The notes under the pieces: model-generated | Told to the model about the DNA's origin: nothing | The model's database searches: none | The model's input: the letters and a program-made list of their open reading frames with translations, nothing else | Translations under genes and position numbers: made by a program | Source of the DNA: Oribacterium sp. | GTDB taxonomy: Bacteria > Bacillota_A > Clostridia > Lachnospirales > Lachnospiraceae | Assembly (NCBI GenBank): GCA_017940955.1 | Contig: JAGAXP010000305.1 | Location: 1 to 46,328 of the forward strand | Length of the DNA: 46,328 bases | Reading direction: 5' to 3' | Shown: in pieces, positions 33,981-43,224 of the stretch | How the letters are laid out: the number at the start of each line of letters is the position of its first letter | How positions within the stretch are numbered: position 1 is the stretch's first letter

Positions 33981-34551
33981 AAATGTCATCTATCATACTA
34001 TGCTTCCCGCCCTTTGATTCAAACACCCGTATCTCGCAGTTCTTCGGCTTCGGCCGCCAGTAAATGCCGTTTGGCCTGTCCATGAGATATCCTGAAAGTG
34101 GGCGCATGATGCCGCCGTGGCAGGCAACCAGGACATTTTCGTAGTCTTTTTGTTCCAGCTCCTTCAGAAAGGAATGGCTGCGCCCGATGAGCTCTGAAAG
34201 CTTTTCTACGGTTGCCGGTGCCGGGAAGAGCTCCGGCATGGACCAGTAAAGCACCATGGCAGGGTTCATAAGATAATATTTTCTTTTCTCATATTTCCCG
34301 AAATCTGCTTCGATCAGTCTGTCGTCAATGATGATCTCTGAGCGGCTCACATTGCCAATGATGGAACCTGTCACTATGGCTCTGTCCAGTGGGCTTGCGT
34401 ATACCGCATCAAACCGTATATCCCCTATCTTCTTTCTTGCGGCCTTTGCCTGTGCTATGCCGGTTTCGTTCAATGGTTCATCCGTCCGTCCCTGCATAAG
34501 CCTCATTTTATTTAAACGGGTCTGGCCATGTCTCGCTATCCAGATCTTCAT
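33973..34551 (-). CDS. Histidine phosphatase family protein (phosphoglycerate mutase-like)
   Basis: 192 residues. N-terminal RHGQT (residues 7-11) holds the phospho-histidine. The pattern LNETGIAQAKAARKKI and VYASPLDRAIVTGSII, and the second catalytic His in VLVACHGGIMR (about 143-153), complete the active site. Members act on phospho-sugars or other small phosphates; the substrate is not predictable. ATG start. It begins 46 bp after the HlyD-like adaptor on the same strand and probably belongs to that transcript, though a functional link is not evident. Confidence 0.9.
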   Translation of the reverse strand: MKIWIARHGQTRLNKMRLMQGRTDEPLNETGIAQAKAARKKIGDIRFDAVYASPLDRAIVTGSIIGNVSRSEIIIDDRLIEADFGKYEKRKYYLMNPAMVLYWSMPELFPAPATVEKLSELIGRSHSFLKELEQKDYENVLVACHGGIMRPLSGYLMDRPNGIYWRPKPKNCEIRVFESKGGKHSMIDDILI

Positions 34552-34597
34552 TTATAGTTAAGTCCTTTCCTGATAAGCACTTGTTACATCGTTTTTT

Positions 34598-36103
34598 TTA
34601 CTCGGTATAAAGGACCTCCTTCACCTCTTCTCCGACGTATTCTATTACAGAGGGATCCATGACCACATGATCGCCTTCCTGTATGCCTTCCACCTCTGTT
34701 ACTGCATTATCCTTTACGCCTGTGGTTACATATACCTTTGTGACCACACCGTCCTTTATCATGTAAAGATATGAGCCTTCGTCATCGTCAAATATGCATT
34801 CATTGGGAACTCCCAGAGTATCAGCTTTTTCATCCAGCTTCAGCGTCACATCCGCATCCAGACCGACTATCAGATCATCCTTTGTCTGAAGCTTTATCTC
34901 CACAACAGCCTTTGCCTTACCACTTGAATCATTTTCGGCTGACTGATTGATCCTTTCTACTTCGCCATCGTATACCTTGTCGCCGATCCTTACCTCAGCC
35001 TTCTGACCGGTTCTTATGGAGGTGATATCAAACTTGGAGACCTTCATCTTTATCAGATACTCATCATCAGATTCTATCTCCATGATTGCGGCACCCTTTT
35101 CAACAGAAGCACCTTTATCTATAAAGCATGCTGTCACTATGCCGTCAGCTGTTGCTTTGGTTCCGGCTTGTGCTCTGGAAAGATTCTTTTCCGCATCCAG
35201 AAGATTCCGGTTGTTTAAAGCAACCTGCTGCTCCCTGGAGTATATGTCCCCATTGCTTACAAGCATATTCTGGGCAAATTCCTTTTGGTATCTTGCTTCG
35301 CTCCAAAGCTTCAAAACGGTCTCCATATTGGCCTGTATCTCCAGATACTTCTCATGTGTAGCCGCATCCATGCCTTCCTCCGGAAGGGTCATTCTGTCGA
35401 TCTCGATATCTGATATCTTTCTGTTTAGATCTGCGATACTATCAATGTAATCTTTGGCTTTATCTGTTTTTTTGTCAACCTTGTCCTTGCTGGCTTCCTC
35501 TTCGTCATCTGTAAGCAATTCTATTTTCTTGATTTCCACCTCTGTTCGGGCTACATCCTGCTGCTTCTGGGCTACCTGTGCCTGAAGCTTCAGGATATCC
35601 GTATCATATTGCTTCTTTACATCAGCTATAAAACGATCTTCGCCATAGGTTTTGTTGGCTATGGTTCTCAGCTCTTCTTCAAGTCTCGTGTATGTCTGGG
35701 CACAGTTGTTTATCTGGGCGGTGGAATCATTCATCATCTTTTCATATTTGGCTTTTTTATCCTTATCCGCATCCAGTATTTTTTGGCTGTATTCCGCATC
35801 GGTTCTTGCAAGATCCACCTGGAGCTGGGAATTGTCCACAACATAGTTCACCAGCTTGTCGCCGGATTTTACTCTGTCACCTATCTGGACTGCCCTGGAA
35901 TCCACCAAACCTGTCACATCCGAATAAACTGTTATCTTTCTTCCGCCGGAAATCCTTCCCGTTCCGTTAACCTCAGGACTTATGGTATTTTTTTCCGCTA
36001 CTACAACTATCATCTCTTCCGGCTGAAGACAGTACCATACACCTGCGCCCACACAGGCGATGATAATAAGTGCTATGATTACGCGTTTGATATTTTTGGT
36101 CAT
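34598..36103 (-). CDS. HlyD-family efflux adaptor of a second ABC exporter
   Basis: 501 residues. An N-terminal membrane anchor (RVIIALIIIACVGAGVWYCL) precedes a barrel-sandwich half with GDRVKSGDKLVNYVVDNSQL. Then comes a long coiled-coil hairpin (about 85-310, rich in Lys, Glu, Asp and Gln), the second lipoyl-like half (ADGIVTACFIDKGASVEKGAAIMEI) and beta-barrel domains. It should bridge the FtsX-type permease to the wall. ATG start overlapping the permease stop by one base, so translation is coupled. No glycine-rich tail, unlike the adaptor at 15430-17187; the two are only distantly alike. Confidence 0.88.
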   Translation of the reverse strand: MTKNIKRVIIALIIIACVGAGVWYCLQPEEMIVVVAEKNTISPEVNGTGRISGGRKITVYSDVTGLVDSRAVQIGDRVKSGDKLVNYVVDNSQLQVDLARTDAEYSQKILDADKDKKAKYEKMMNDSTAQINNCAQTYTRLEEELRTIANKTYGEDRFIADVKKQYDTDILKLQAQVAQKQQDVARTEVEIKKIELLTDDEEEASKDKVDKKTDKAKDYIDSIADLNRKISDIEIDRMTLPEEGMDAATHEKYLEIQANMETVLKLWSEARYQKEFAQNMLVSNGDIYSREQQVALNNRNLLDAEKNLSRAQAGTKATADGIVTACFIDKGASVEKGAAIMEIESDDEYLIKMKVSKFDITSIRTGQKAEVRIGDKVYDGEVERINQSAENDSSGKAKAVVEIKLQTKDDLIVGLDADVTLKLDEKADTLGVPNECIFDDDEGSYLYMIKDGVVTKVYVTTGVKDNAVTEVEGIQEGDHVVMDPSVIEYVGEEVKEVLYTE

Positions 36104-38436
36104 TACTCTACTCCCTTTAATGCATCTACCATATTAATAGTCTTAACCCGCGAAGAGATAAGTGCATTAACTGTGATAGAAAGGACAAAAGAAACAAGCA
36201 CAGAAAATAAATAGGGCTTGAAGCTTATATTGTAGATATAATCCACACTATAGTCCATGTTAGACATGGTGAATATAAGTATCTTCTTTCCCAGAACGAG
36301 CCCTACGATGGTACCGAGTCCGTCTATGATTATATTCTGCTGATTCAGGATCCATCGGATGCTTCCCGTTGAAAATCCAAGAACCTTGAGGGTTGCAACC
36401 TCCCTGACCTTTTCCACAAATGACAGGATGCCGAGATTGTACATAACGACTATTCCCAGCAGAACTGCGATGGTCATGATATAGTAAACCTCCTGATCCG
36501 TGCTGGCTCTTTTGAGATTTAATGCTTTGATATACTCTTTTTTTGAGAAAACGCTGAGGATTTCTTCTCTTTCCGTAACATACCTTTTAGGGACTGTCAT
36601 ATTGGTAAATAAAGTATTGGGCTTAAACTCTCCGTTTATACGTTCGAAAAAACTTCGCTTCATGGCTATCCCCTGTTCATCAGGGGCTTTAAATACAGAG
36701 TAAATCTTAGCCTTGTATTTATCCCTGTGACCGGGAATCCTGAAGCTGATCACGTCTCCAAGCTTCAGCTCCATGGTCTCCATAACCTTTGCGCTTACAG
36801 CCACTCCCGCATCCGGCAGCTCCATATACTTTCCTGATTCATCCTGAAAGTGATACAGATTCCCTTCATCCATTACAGTGACATAATACAATCCTATTTC
36901 ATCGTCCTTTGTCACATCTGTCTGAACCTTTTGAACCATCTGTCCCCGGAAACGCCTTGAGTAATCATAGACAGTGTCGTAAGCTGTCCCGGGAGCAAAT
37001 CCAACCTCAAAATCTGCAGGTGTAAGCCGATAATATTTCCAATGCTCAGATCCCTTATTGAGTTCGTCCATTCCAAAGGCTGTAAGCATCAGAGCCGTAC
37101 ATAATGTAACTCCGATTATTCCTGCCAGAGTCCTTACTTTGTTTCTGTTAATGTCTCTTATGTTCCATCTGCTGGCAAAGCTCAGAAGCTTCCATATGGG
37201 TGTATGCTCTATAAATCCTGCACCTGAAACGACAGGAGGCGCAGGCCGCAATATCTCAGAGGCTCTAAGGGAAAGGATATTTCTACAGGACATGTAATTT
37301 GTAAGCCCCGACATCACTGTAACAGCAGTTGTAATGATCCCTATTCTCGGAGAAAGCTCCATTCTGCCAAAGGGATGGCAGTAATACCCTTTATAAACAT
37401 CAAATACATATTGTCCCAGGCTGTACCATCCCGCAATGGCACCCAATACACATCCCATCAGACATACAAAAACCGAGTAGGTGATATAGTGTATAAATAC
37501 CGTTTCCTTGGAAAAACCCAGCGCCTTGAAGGTGCCTATGATGGTTCGTTGTTTAAGGACCATTCGGGTCATGGTAGATACTATGCCGAGGAGGGCTATG
37601 GATATAAAAAGGAAGGGAAAAACTATTTCCAGAGTTTCATTGGAATCAATATCACTGTGTACTGCATTATGTCCGCCCTCATCCTTTTTTGACACGCAGG
37701 TGATGTTTGCATCTGTAAATAAATCCTGTATATCCGCTTTTGCCTGTTCGATTTCCCTTTTGTCTGTATCCGTAAGTTCAAATTGATTGCTTACATTTTT
37801 TAAATCTATGTAAATGCTGTCAAAATGAAGATCCTGTCCCGGATAATCTCCCGAATCCAGAAATGCATATCCGTACTCTCCTATCTCCGGTTCTATATAT
37901 GTTTCGTCTATAGTGAAGTAGACATGGTCGGGATTTTCCATTATCCCCATGACGGTTTCATCAAAGGCTATAGTGTCACAGATAAGGGAGACATTGGCTC
38001 CCACATCTATGCCGTGTTTTTCCGCAAAATATCTGTCTATCCATATACCGTGCCGATCCTTTTCATACGGAACGCCTTTATGAATATGCATTTTTGATAT
38101 CTCATTATCTTCGATAAAATTGAATTCCAGCTTTAATTCTTCGCCGTTTATTTTGATCTTACCGTTTGTGGTATATCGAAGCTCTGCTTTCTTAACGGAA
38201 GGCAGATTCTGGATCAGGGACAGATCTTCTCTGGAAAACCTTGCTGCCGAAACACTCATGTCCATAAAATTTGTCAGGGTATAGTATTCATCTACAGAAT
38301 TACCGAGACCTGTTACGACACAGTCAAGGGCTTCCATGATAAACATGGCAAAAAAACACATCAAAAAGATGGCCAGGAATTGAACGGCATTTTCTTTTAA
38401 ATCCCTGATAAGCTTTATTCCCAGATTTTTACTCAT
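36103..38436 (-). CDS. Large FtsX-type ABC permease with two FtsX domains
   Basis: 777 residues. An N-terminal helix (AVQFLAIFLMCFFAMFIM, about 17-34), a large extracytoplasmic domain, and a first FtsX unit (about 265-385, with LKQRTIIGTFKALGFSKETVF). A second helix near 435, another extracytoplasmic domain and a second FtsX unit (about 650-777, with EKVREVATLKVLGFSTGSI) follow. Ten-helix permeases of this type drive lipid, peptide or lipoprotein export. It lies between its ATPase (6-bp gap) and adaptor (1-bp overlap). ATG start. Substrate unknown. Confidence 0.9.
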   Translation of the reverse strand: MSKNLGIKLIRDLKENAVQFLAIFLMCFFAMFIMEALDCVVTGLGNSVDEYYTLTNFMDMSVSAARFSREDLSLIQNLPSVKKAELRYTTNGKIKINGEELKLEFNFIEDNEISKMHIHKGVPYEKDRHGIWIDRYFAEKHGIDVGANVSLICDTIAFDETVMGIMENPDHVYFTIDETYIEPEIGEYGYAFLDSGDYPGQDLHFDSIYIDLKNVSNQFELTDTDKREIEQAKADIQDLFTDANITCVSKKDEGGHNAVHSDIDSNETLEIVFPFLFISIALLGIVSTMTRMVLKQRTIIGTFKALGFSKETVFIHYITYSVFVCLMGCVLGAIAGWYSLGQYVFDVYKGYYCHPFGRMELSPRIGIITTAVTVMSGLTNYMSCRNILSLRASEILRPAPPVVSGAGFIEHTPIWKLLSFASRWNIRDINRNKVRTLAGIIGVTLCTALMLTAFGMDELNKGSEHWKYYRLTPADFEVGFAPGTAYDTVYDYSRRFRGQMVQKVQTDVTKDDEIGLYYVTVMDEGNLYHFQDESGKYMELPDAGVAVSAKVMETMELKLGDVISFRIPGHRDKYKAKIYSVFKAPDEQGIAMKRSFFERINGEFKPNTLFTNMTVPKRYVTEREEILSVFSKKEYIKALNLKRASTDQEVYYIMTIAVLLGIVVMYNLGILSFVEKVREVATLKVLGFSTGSIRWILNQQNIIIDGLGTIVGLVLGKKILIFTMSNMDYSVDYIYNISFKPYLFSVLVSFVLSITVNALISSRVKTINMVDALKGVE

Positions 38437-38442
38437 GCTCTA

Positions 38443-39159
38443 TTACCAATTCAATTCCAAAGCGTCCTTTGGAGTGTCGTTAACAACTACTTCTTCTACA
38501 GTACCGTTTTTTACCAGGATGACTTTGTCCGCAATTTCCGCAAACAAAGAATTATGTGTTACCATGACCACCGTTCTTCCTTCTACCCTGCTCTGGTCCT
38601 GCAAAAGCTTCAGGACTTCCCTTCCGGTATTGGTATCCAAGGCACCGGTGGGCTCATCGCACAAAAGAAGCCTGGGCCTTTTGGCTATGGCACGGGCTAT
38701 GGCTATTCTCTGTTGCTGTCCTCCGGACATTTGAGAAGGGAAATTATCCTTTTTTGATTTAAGACCCACGAGATCAAGAGCATCCAAAGGATCCATGATA
38801 TCCATTCCCAGATCCCTCATGAGATCCACATTTTCATAGGCAGTAAGGGATGGAACCAGATTGTAGAACTGGAATATTATGCCTACATCCTTTGCCCTGA
38901 ACTGGCCAAGCCTCCGGTCATCGAAGGCAGTTATTTCCTCTCCCCCAAAATAGATATGACCGGATGTGGCTGCGTCAAGTCCGCCTACCATATTGAGCAG
39001 AGTACTCTTTCCGGAGCCGCTGGGACCCAATATGACCACAAGCTCTCCCTCCATGATCTCCACATTAACGTCATGGAGAGCCTCGTATACTATCTGTCCG
39101 GTTCTGTATATCTTTCCTACACTATTCAGTTTGATAAGTATGTTTGTGTTTTCTTCCAT
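38443..39159 (-). CDS. MacB/LolD-type ABC ATPase
   Basis: 238 residues. Walker [10 protein letters not shown] near 44-52, Q-loop IFQFYNLVP, signature MSGGQQQRIAIARAI, Walker B LLLCDEPTGALD, and the switch histidine in MVTHNS. First gene of the exporter operon at 39159-34598. ATG start with only a weak AGG close upstream. The 213-bp gap before it has an AT-rich tract (39180-39260) likely to hold the promoter, but I cannot pick a convincing pair of hexamers. Confidence 0.93.
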   Translation of the reverse strand: MEENTNILIKLNSVGKIYRTGQIVYEALHDVNVEIMEGELVVILGPSGSGKSTLLNMVGGLDAATSGHIYFGGEEITAFDDRRLGQFRAKDVGIIFQFYNLVPSLTAYENVDLMRDLGMDIMDPLDALDLVGLKSKKDNFPSQMSGGQQQRIAIARAIAKRPRLLLCDEPTGALDTNTGREVLKLLQDQSRVEGRTVVMVTHNSLFAEIADKVILVKNGTVEEVVVNDTPKDALELNW

Positions 39160-39331
39160 AACCTAAACATCGGCAGTTACTCAAAAAAAAATAATAAAAA
39201 TTTTATTTTTATAAAAAACGTAAATAATCGTACATAATATATGAATGATTTTTGGATAAGTTTTTGTTCCTTATGCAGGGTGCTTTTGCAAACCGATAGC
39301 GCATAGACATGAGGTTCTATGGAATCATGCG

Positions 39332-39366
39332 AAAAATCACCCGGTCAGAGTATTTCAGACCGGGTG
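39332..39366 (-). terminator. Terminator of trpEG
   Basis: CACCCGGTC (39338-39346) pairs with GACCGGGTG (39358-39366); on the minus strand ATTTTTC follows. It ends the transcript just after trpG. Confidence 0.88.
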
Positions 39367-39372
39367 TGGACA

Positions 39373-39957
39373 TCAGCAATTATTCCTGGTAATTTCAATG
39401 AAATTCCTGAGTATGTTCTCTCCCTCCGGGGTCATGATGGATTCGGGATGGAACTGTACTCCGAAGACCAGGTTTTCACGATCCTCCACAGCCATGACTT
39501 CGTTGTCAGTGGTGATACCGCAGACCTTAAGACCGGTGTCTTTCAATGTTTCTTCCACAACTGCAAGGGAGTGATATCTTGCAACCTTAATGACTTCGGG
39601 AAGACCTTTGAAGAGTGGGCAGGCGATGTCTATCCTTGTGTCAGACTGTTTTCCGTGCATGAGCTTTTTTGCGTAGCTTACTGTGGCACCGTACACCATG
39701 CAGATGGCCTGCTCCCCAAGGCATACGCCAAGGATGGGGAAGCTGCCCTTTAACTTACGTATGACTTCGGGGCATACTCCCGAGTCTTCAGGCCGCCCCG
39801 GTCCCGGGGAAATGATGATACCGTCAGGGTTCATAGCCTTGATCTCATCTACGGTAAGGGCATCGTTTCTGACCACACTAAGATCCGGCGCCATGCTGCC
39901 CACCATTTGATACAGGTTATATGTAAAGCTGTCGTAGTTGTCGATTAATAAAATCAT
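39373..39957 (-). CDS. trpG: Anthranilate synthase glutamine amidotransferase component (TrpG/PabA)
   Basis: 194 residues, class I glutamine amidotransferase. It opens with ILLIDNYDSFTYNLYQ; the oxyanion-loop stretch ISPGPGRPEDSG is near 48-59. The nucleophile Cys is in GVCLGEQAI near 77-85, and the His-Glu dyad is in VQFHPES near 167-173. The residue after the nucleophile loop is Glu where many homologues have His (GVCLGHQ); this position is not part of the catalytic triad. It supplies ammonia to TrpE. Type 2 amidotransferases of this kind can also serve p-aminobenzoate synthesis. ATG start, 38 bp after trpE. Confidence 0.93.
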   Translation of the reverse strand: MILLIDNYDSFTYNLYQMVGSMAPDLSVVRNDALTVDEIKAMNPDGIIISPGPGRPEDSGVCPEVIRKLKGSFPILGVCLGEQAICMVYGATVSYAKKLMHGKQSDTRIDIACPLFKGLPEVIKVARYHSLAVVEETLKDTGLKVCGITTDNEVMAVEDRENLVFGVQFHPESIMTPEGENILRNFIEITRNNC

Positions 39958-39995
39958 GGATTTTCACCTCCTAAGTTTTGTGGGTAACAGAAGTC

Positions 39996-41462
39996 TTATA
40001 GGCATTCCGGCTCCTCCGACTGTTTAAGTGCCGCCACCACGGCTGCCGCTTTATTGATGCACTCCTGATATTCCTTTTCCGGTACGGAATCAGCCACTAT
40101 GCCCGCACCGCTCCTGACAAATACCTTTCCTTTTTTCTTGTAGGCGATCCTTATGGCGATGCAGAGATCCAGATTACCTGTAAAATCGATATAGCCGATG
40201 CCGCCTCCGTAGATGCCGCGTTTGTTGTTTTCAAGATCGTTTATAAGCTGGCAGGCCCGGAGCTTTGGGGCGCCTGATAATGTTCCCGCCGGGAGTATGG
40301 AACCGACCGCGTCCAGAGCGTCGCAGTCGTCTCTTATCTCTCCCCGGACAGTTGAGCCTATATGCATTACATGGCTGTAGCGCTCTATCTCATGATATTT
40401 TTCCACCTTTACGGAACCGAATTTACTGATGCGGCCGATGTCATTCCTTCCCAGATCCACCAGCATGTTGTGCTCTGCCAGCTCCTTTTCATCCTGAAGC
40501 AGGTCTTTTTCGAGTTTCTTATCCTCCTCCTCGGTCTTGCCCCGGGGCCTGGTTCCTGCCAGGGGGAAGGTGTGTAGTACCCCGTCCTGAAGTTTAACAA
40601 GGGTCTCCGGTGAAGCCCCTGCAACCTCCAGATCCGCGCTTGAAAAGTAGAACATATAGGGTGACGGATTCAAGGTTCTCAGGATCCTGTAGGTGTTAAG
40701 GAGAGAACCCTCATAGTCTGCCTCAAGCCTGTTTGAAAGCACGATCTGGAAGATATCTCCCTCATGTATATAATGCTTTGCTTTTTCAACCATCTCGCAG
40801 AATTGCTCTTTGCAAAAAAACGGTTTAACTTCGCTCAGCAGCCTGCCGGGTTCCTCCTGCTTCGGAGCTCCTGTTTTAAGGAGCTTTATAATGTTCTCTA
40901 TCTCCATTTCGGCATGGTGATAGGCGCTTTCTCCGCCGGAAAGCTTCAAGTTCACGATGACCATTATTTTCTGCTTCAGATTGTCAAAGGCGATAACCTT
41001 GTCAAAAAGCATCAGGTCAATGTCATTGAAATGCTCGGTATCCTCCGCATCGAGATTCAGTGTCGGTTCATAGTATTTAAGGTAATCATAGGAAAAGTAG
41101 CCTACGAGCCCACCGGTGAAGGGCGGCATCCCGGGCATTTTCGGCATCTTATATTCGTTCAGAAGCTGTCTTAGGTAGTCATCCGGACGATGAGTCCTGA
41201 TATTAAGTCCTCCTGCCCTGAACTCTCCGTTAATACAGGTTATCTCCATCTTCGGATCAAAACCTATAAAGGTATATCTGCCCCACTTGTCACGGCCTTC
41301 TACGGACTCAAGCATGAAGACGTGATCGGAAACATTTTTAAGTATCCTTAGTGCTGTGATGGGGGTGAGAAAATCCGACAGGATCTCACAGGCTACAGGA
41401 ATGTACTGGTAGTTTGCATCCTTTTGGTACTGCTTTACTGTTTCATAAGATGGAATGATCAT
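39996..41462 (-). CDS. trpE: Anthranilate synthase component I
   Basis: 488 residues, chorismate-binding family. The N-terminal part (1-200) carries the regulatory region with LESVEGRDKWGRYTFIG. The catalytic part has IFQIVLSNRLEA, PSPYMFYFSS, PLAGTRPRGKTEEEDKKLEKDLLQDEKELAEHNMLVDLGRNDIGR, and SILPAGTLSGAPKLRA and GGGIGYIDFTGNLD near the end. It makes anthranilate from chorismate with ammonia from TrpG, the first step to tryptophan. A LESxxxR-type motif suggests tryptophan feedback. ATG start with AAAGGAGA upstream. A Trp T-box precedes it, which confirms the pathway. Confidence 0.96.
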   Translation of the reverse strand: MIIPSYETVKQYQKDANYQYIPVACEILSDFLTPITALRILKNVSDHVFMLESVEGRDKWGRYTFIGFDPKMEITCINGEFRAGGLNIRTHRPDDYLRQLLNEYKMPKMPGMPPFTGGLVGYFSYDYLKYYEPTLNLDAEDTEHFNDIDLMLFDKVIAFDNLKQKIMVIVNLKLSGGESAYHHAEMEIENIIKLLKTGAPKQEEPGRLLSEVKPFFCKEQFCEMVEKAKHYIHEGDIFQIVLSNRLEADYEGSLLNTYRILRTLNPSPYMFYFSSADLEVAGASPETLVKLQDGVLHTFPLAGTRPRGKTEEEDKKLEKDLLQDEKELAEHNMLVDLGRNDIGRISKFGSVKVEKYHEIERYSHVMHIGSTVRGEIRDDCDALDAVGSILPAGTLSGAPKLRACQLINDLENNKRGIYGGGIGYIDFTGNLDLCIAIRIAYKKKGKVFVRSGAGIVADSVPEKEYQECINKAAAVVAALKQSEEPECL

Positions 41463-41509
41463 TTGTGAAATCTCCTTTCAAAGATCCCGCTGCGCCGGTA
41501 TGTAAATCG

Positions 41510-41549
41510 AAAAATCCCCGGCAGGATCGGTAAAAATCCTGCCAGGGAC
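41510..41549 (-). terminator. T-box-controlled intrinsic terminator before trpE
   Basis: On the minus strand TCCCTGGCAGGAT pairs with ATCCTGCCGGGGA and is followed by five T's. The antiterminator would use the T-box sequence just upstream. Confidence 0.93.
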
Positions 41550-41866
41550 GAAAAATCTTCGCGGTGCCACCCTGCTTCACATACTATGTGCGCTTTGCGA
41601 GATACCAACATATCTCCGGCTACTAACGTAAGCCTTACGTCACAGGATACTCGGCAAAAAACTGATCCATCATAACATCGGATTATATCAGGATTCCCGA
41701 AAGTTTTTTCTTCGATTACGTTCGAAAAACCATCGTCTGCCTTTCATTGTGCCCTTAGCGGTCCATTTGCGGAACTGTGATTCTGCCGGATTCTCATCAT
41801 CGCCGGCTCTCTGTGAGAGCATATTCCGTTTTATCTCCGCCTCAACGGTTTGTGGTTTATTAAATT
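41510..41866 (-). promoter_or_regulatory. Tryptophan T-box leader of trpEG
   Basis: The T-box sequence AGGGTGGCACCGCG lies on the minus strand at 41560-41573, just before the terminator. Upstream, the stem I region has the expected AGAGAG/GGCGATGA distal part, and the specifier position reads TGG (41763-41765, minus), followed by ACC. This points to uncharged tRNA-Trp as the inducer. A stem III hairpin (GTAAGGCTTAC type) lies around 41628-41640. Confidence 0.93.
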
Positions 41867-41872
41867 AAGTAA

Positions 41873-41901
41873 ATTTTATGTTTGCTTCAGGACTATGTCA
41901 A
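41873..41901 (-). promoter_or_regulatory. Promoter of the trpEG T-box transcript
   Basis: Minus strand TTGACA (41896-41901), 17-bp spacer, TAAAAT (41873-41878). Transcription would start near 41866. Confidence 0.8.
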
Positions 41902-41910
41902 TGAAAATGG

Positions 41911-41933
41911 ATTTTTGCTATCAGAGCAAAAAT
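41911..41933. other. Perfect 9-bp hairpin between the unknown gene and trpE promoter
   Basis: ATTTTTGCT (41911-41919) pairs with AGCAAAAAT (41925-41933), loop of five. Possibly the 3' end of the gene at 41980-43023, though no separate T-run follows. Confidence 0.45.
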
Positions 41934-41979
41934 TCATATAAGCTAAAAGTTATATTTATGCTTTTTGTCCAGGTATAGG

Positions 41980-43023
41980 CTAGGCCTCCCACATATGGCT
42001 GCTTACATCTCCGGTCTCGTTATCCGGGTTGTATAGTTTGCCCCGACCAGAGTTGTTTTTGGCACGCTTAACTTTGAGGGCTTCCGGGGTGGACTCGGCA
42101 TCAGCGGTGCTCTTATAAACCTTTTTGGTGCCGTCTGATGAGACCTTCTTTTTACCGGGGCTTCCGCTATCCCTTAAAGCAGTATCAGACCTTTTGCCGG
42201 ATTTTTCTCCGTCCCTGATAGTTGTACCGGAGCTTTTGCCATCTCTGACTGTGGTAGCCGACCTTCCCCCGGAATCATCACCATCCTTGAAGTGAGTATC
42301 CGGTCTTTCGTCGGAGTTCAAGTTGTTTCCGTTCTTCTCAGTTTCCTCCTCTGTTCTTCCGGCATTCCGGAGCTCCTCTTCTCTTGCCTCCATGATCTCA
42401 CGCTCAGCTTCACGCTTTTCGGCATCTGTTGGAAGCTTAGCATATTCGCCCTTTTCCGCAAATTTTTTGAATATCTCCTGTTTTGCCACAAGTTTTCTGT
42501 ACTCCGCGGCACATACCGCCATCTTATCCGCTTCGGAAATGTGAGGATTGTTGGTTACAGAATTGACTTTACTAAGAGCTGAATTGGTTTCATCTGCAAT
42601 TACTCTCTGTGTTTCCTCCTTGGTTTTTGCGGACTTCAGCTTTTTCTCAAAGTTTTTGATCTCGTCCTTCTCTGCCTTGATTTCGGAATACAGTTTTGTG
42701 TCCTTCCGTCTGATATAATCAAGTTCATCAGGAGACAGATTGCCGCCATACATATATTTGGTTCTGATCTTGTTGAGTTTTTCGTCAGAATCTTCCTTCT
42801 GAGCTGACATCCTGTAGGCATCTTCTATCTTCTGTGCTTCGGACTGGATCATAGTCCGCACCTTCTCGGAAGTAGTCCGGGTGTCATATTTTACAGTTTT
42901 TTCTTCTTTCGAAGTAAAATCGCTTTCGTTTTTACGTCGCTCTACCTTCTGCTTCATTTTCTGCGTCCTGGAATAGTTCCCAACAGTCCCGTAACGCGTA
43001 AAAAAAGACATATCTATACTCAT
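41980..43023 (-). CDS. Charged, partly coiled-coil protein of unknown function
   Basis: About 347 residues; I do not recognise a characterised family. No signal peptide or membrane helix. It begins MSIDMSFFTRYGTVGNYSRTQKMKQKVERRK. Residues about 60-150 are helical (NLSPDELDYIRRKDTKLYSEIKAEKDEIKNFEKKLKSAKTKEE), then a second helical part with HISEADKMAVCAAEYRKLVAKQEIFKKFAEKG, then a Glu/Arg/Lys-rich helix. The last 110 residues are hydrophilic with an imperfect repeat (TVRDGKSSG, TIRDGEKSG, ALRDSGSPG). Start ATG at 43021-43023 with GGAG six bases upstream; an upstream ORF extension has no ribosome site. It is divergent from bioY, and nothing nearby suggests a role. Confidence 0.75.
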   Translation of the reverse strand: MSIDMSFFTRYGTVGNYSRTQKMKQKVERRKNESDFTSKEEKTVKYDTRTTSEKVRTMIQSEAQKIEDAYRMSAQKEDSDEKLNKIRTKYMYGGNLSPDELDYIRRKDTKLYSEIKAEKDEIKNFEKKLKSAKTKEETQRVIADETNSALSKVNSVTNNPHISEADKMAVCAAEYRKLVAKQEIFKKFAEKGEYAKLPTDAEKREAEREIMEAREEELRNAGRTEEETEKNGNNLNSDERPDTHFKDGDDSGGRSATTVRDGKSSGTTIRDGEKSGKRSDTALRDSGSPGKKKVSSDGTKKVYKSTADAESTPEALKVKRAKNNSGRGKLYNPDNETGDVSSHMWEA

Positions 43024-43138
43024 AGTATTCTCCATTCCCCATCGTTCCTTCGATGGAAAAACGCACACTACAACTATTTCATTACCCTAAATATCGTCAT
43101 ATCCTATAACAATATAAGACATTCAATACAGATTGCCA

Positions 43139-43167
43139 TGTTAAGTGTCAAAACGAAATGGTTTATG
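43139..43167. promoter_or_regulatory. Degenerate third biotin-operator-like site
   Basis: TGTTAAGT, 13 bases, GGTTTATG. It matches the left part of the site at 43172-43201 in 24 of 27 bases over 43138-43164 versus 43171-43197, with a 33-bp period. Confidence 0.45.
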
Positions 43168-43171
43168 CTCA

Positions 43172-43201
43172 TGTTAACCGTCAAAACGAAATGGGTTGAC
43201 A
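43172..43201. promoter_or_regulatory. BirA-type operator overlapping the bioY -35
   Basis: TGTTAACC-N14-GGTTGACA, inverted halves with one mismatch, close to the Firmicute biotin-operator pattern TTGTTAACC-N14/16-GGTTAACAA. The right half contains the -35 TTGACA. Confidence 0.75.
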
Positions 43202-43224
43202 AATACCGTTTCGATATCTATAGT
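43196..43224 (+). promoter_or_regulatory. Promoter of bioY
   Basis: TTGACA (43196-43201), 17-bp spacer, TATAGT (43219-43224). Both hexamers lie inside biotin-operator-like sites. Confidence 0.8.
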
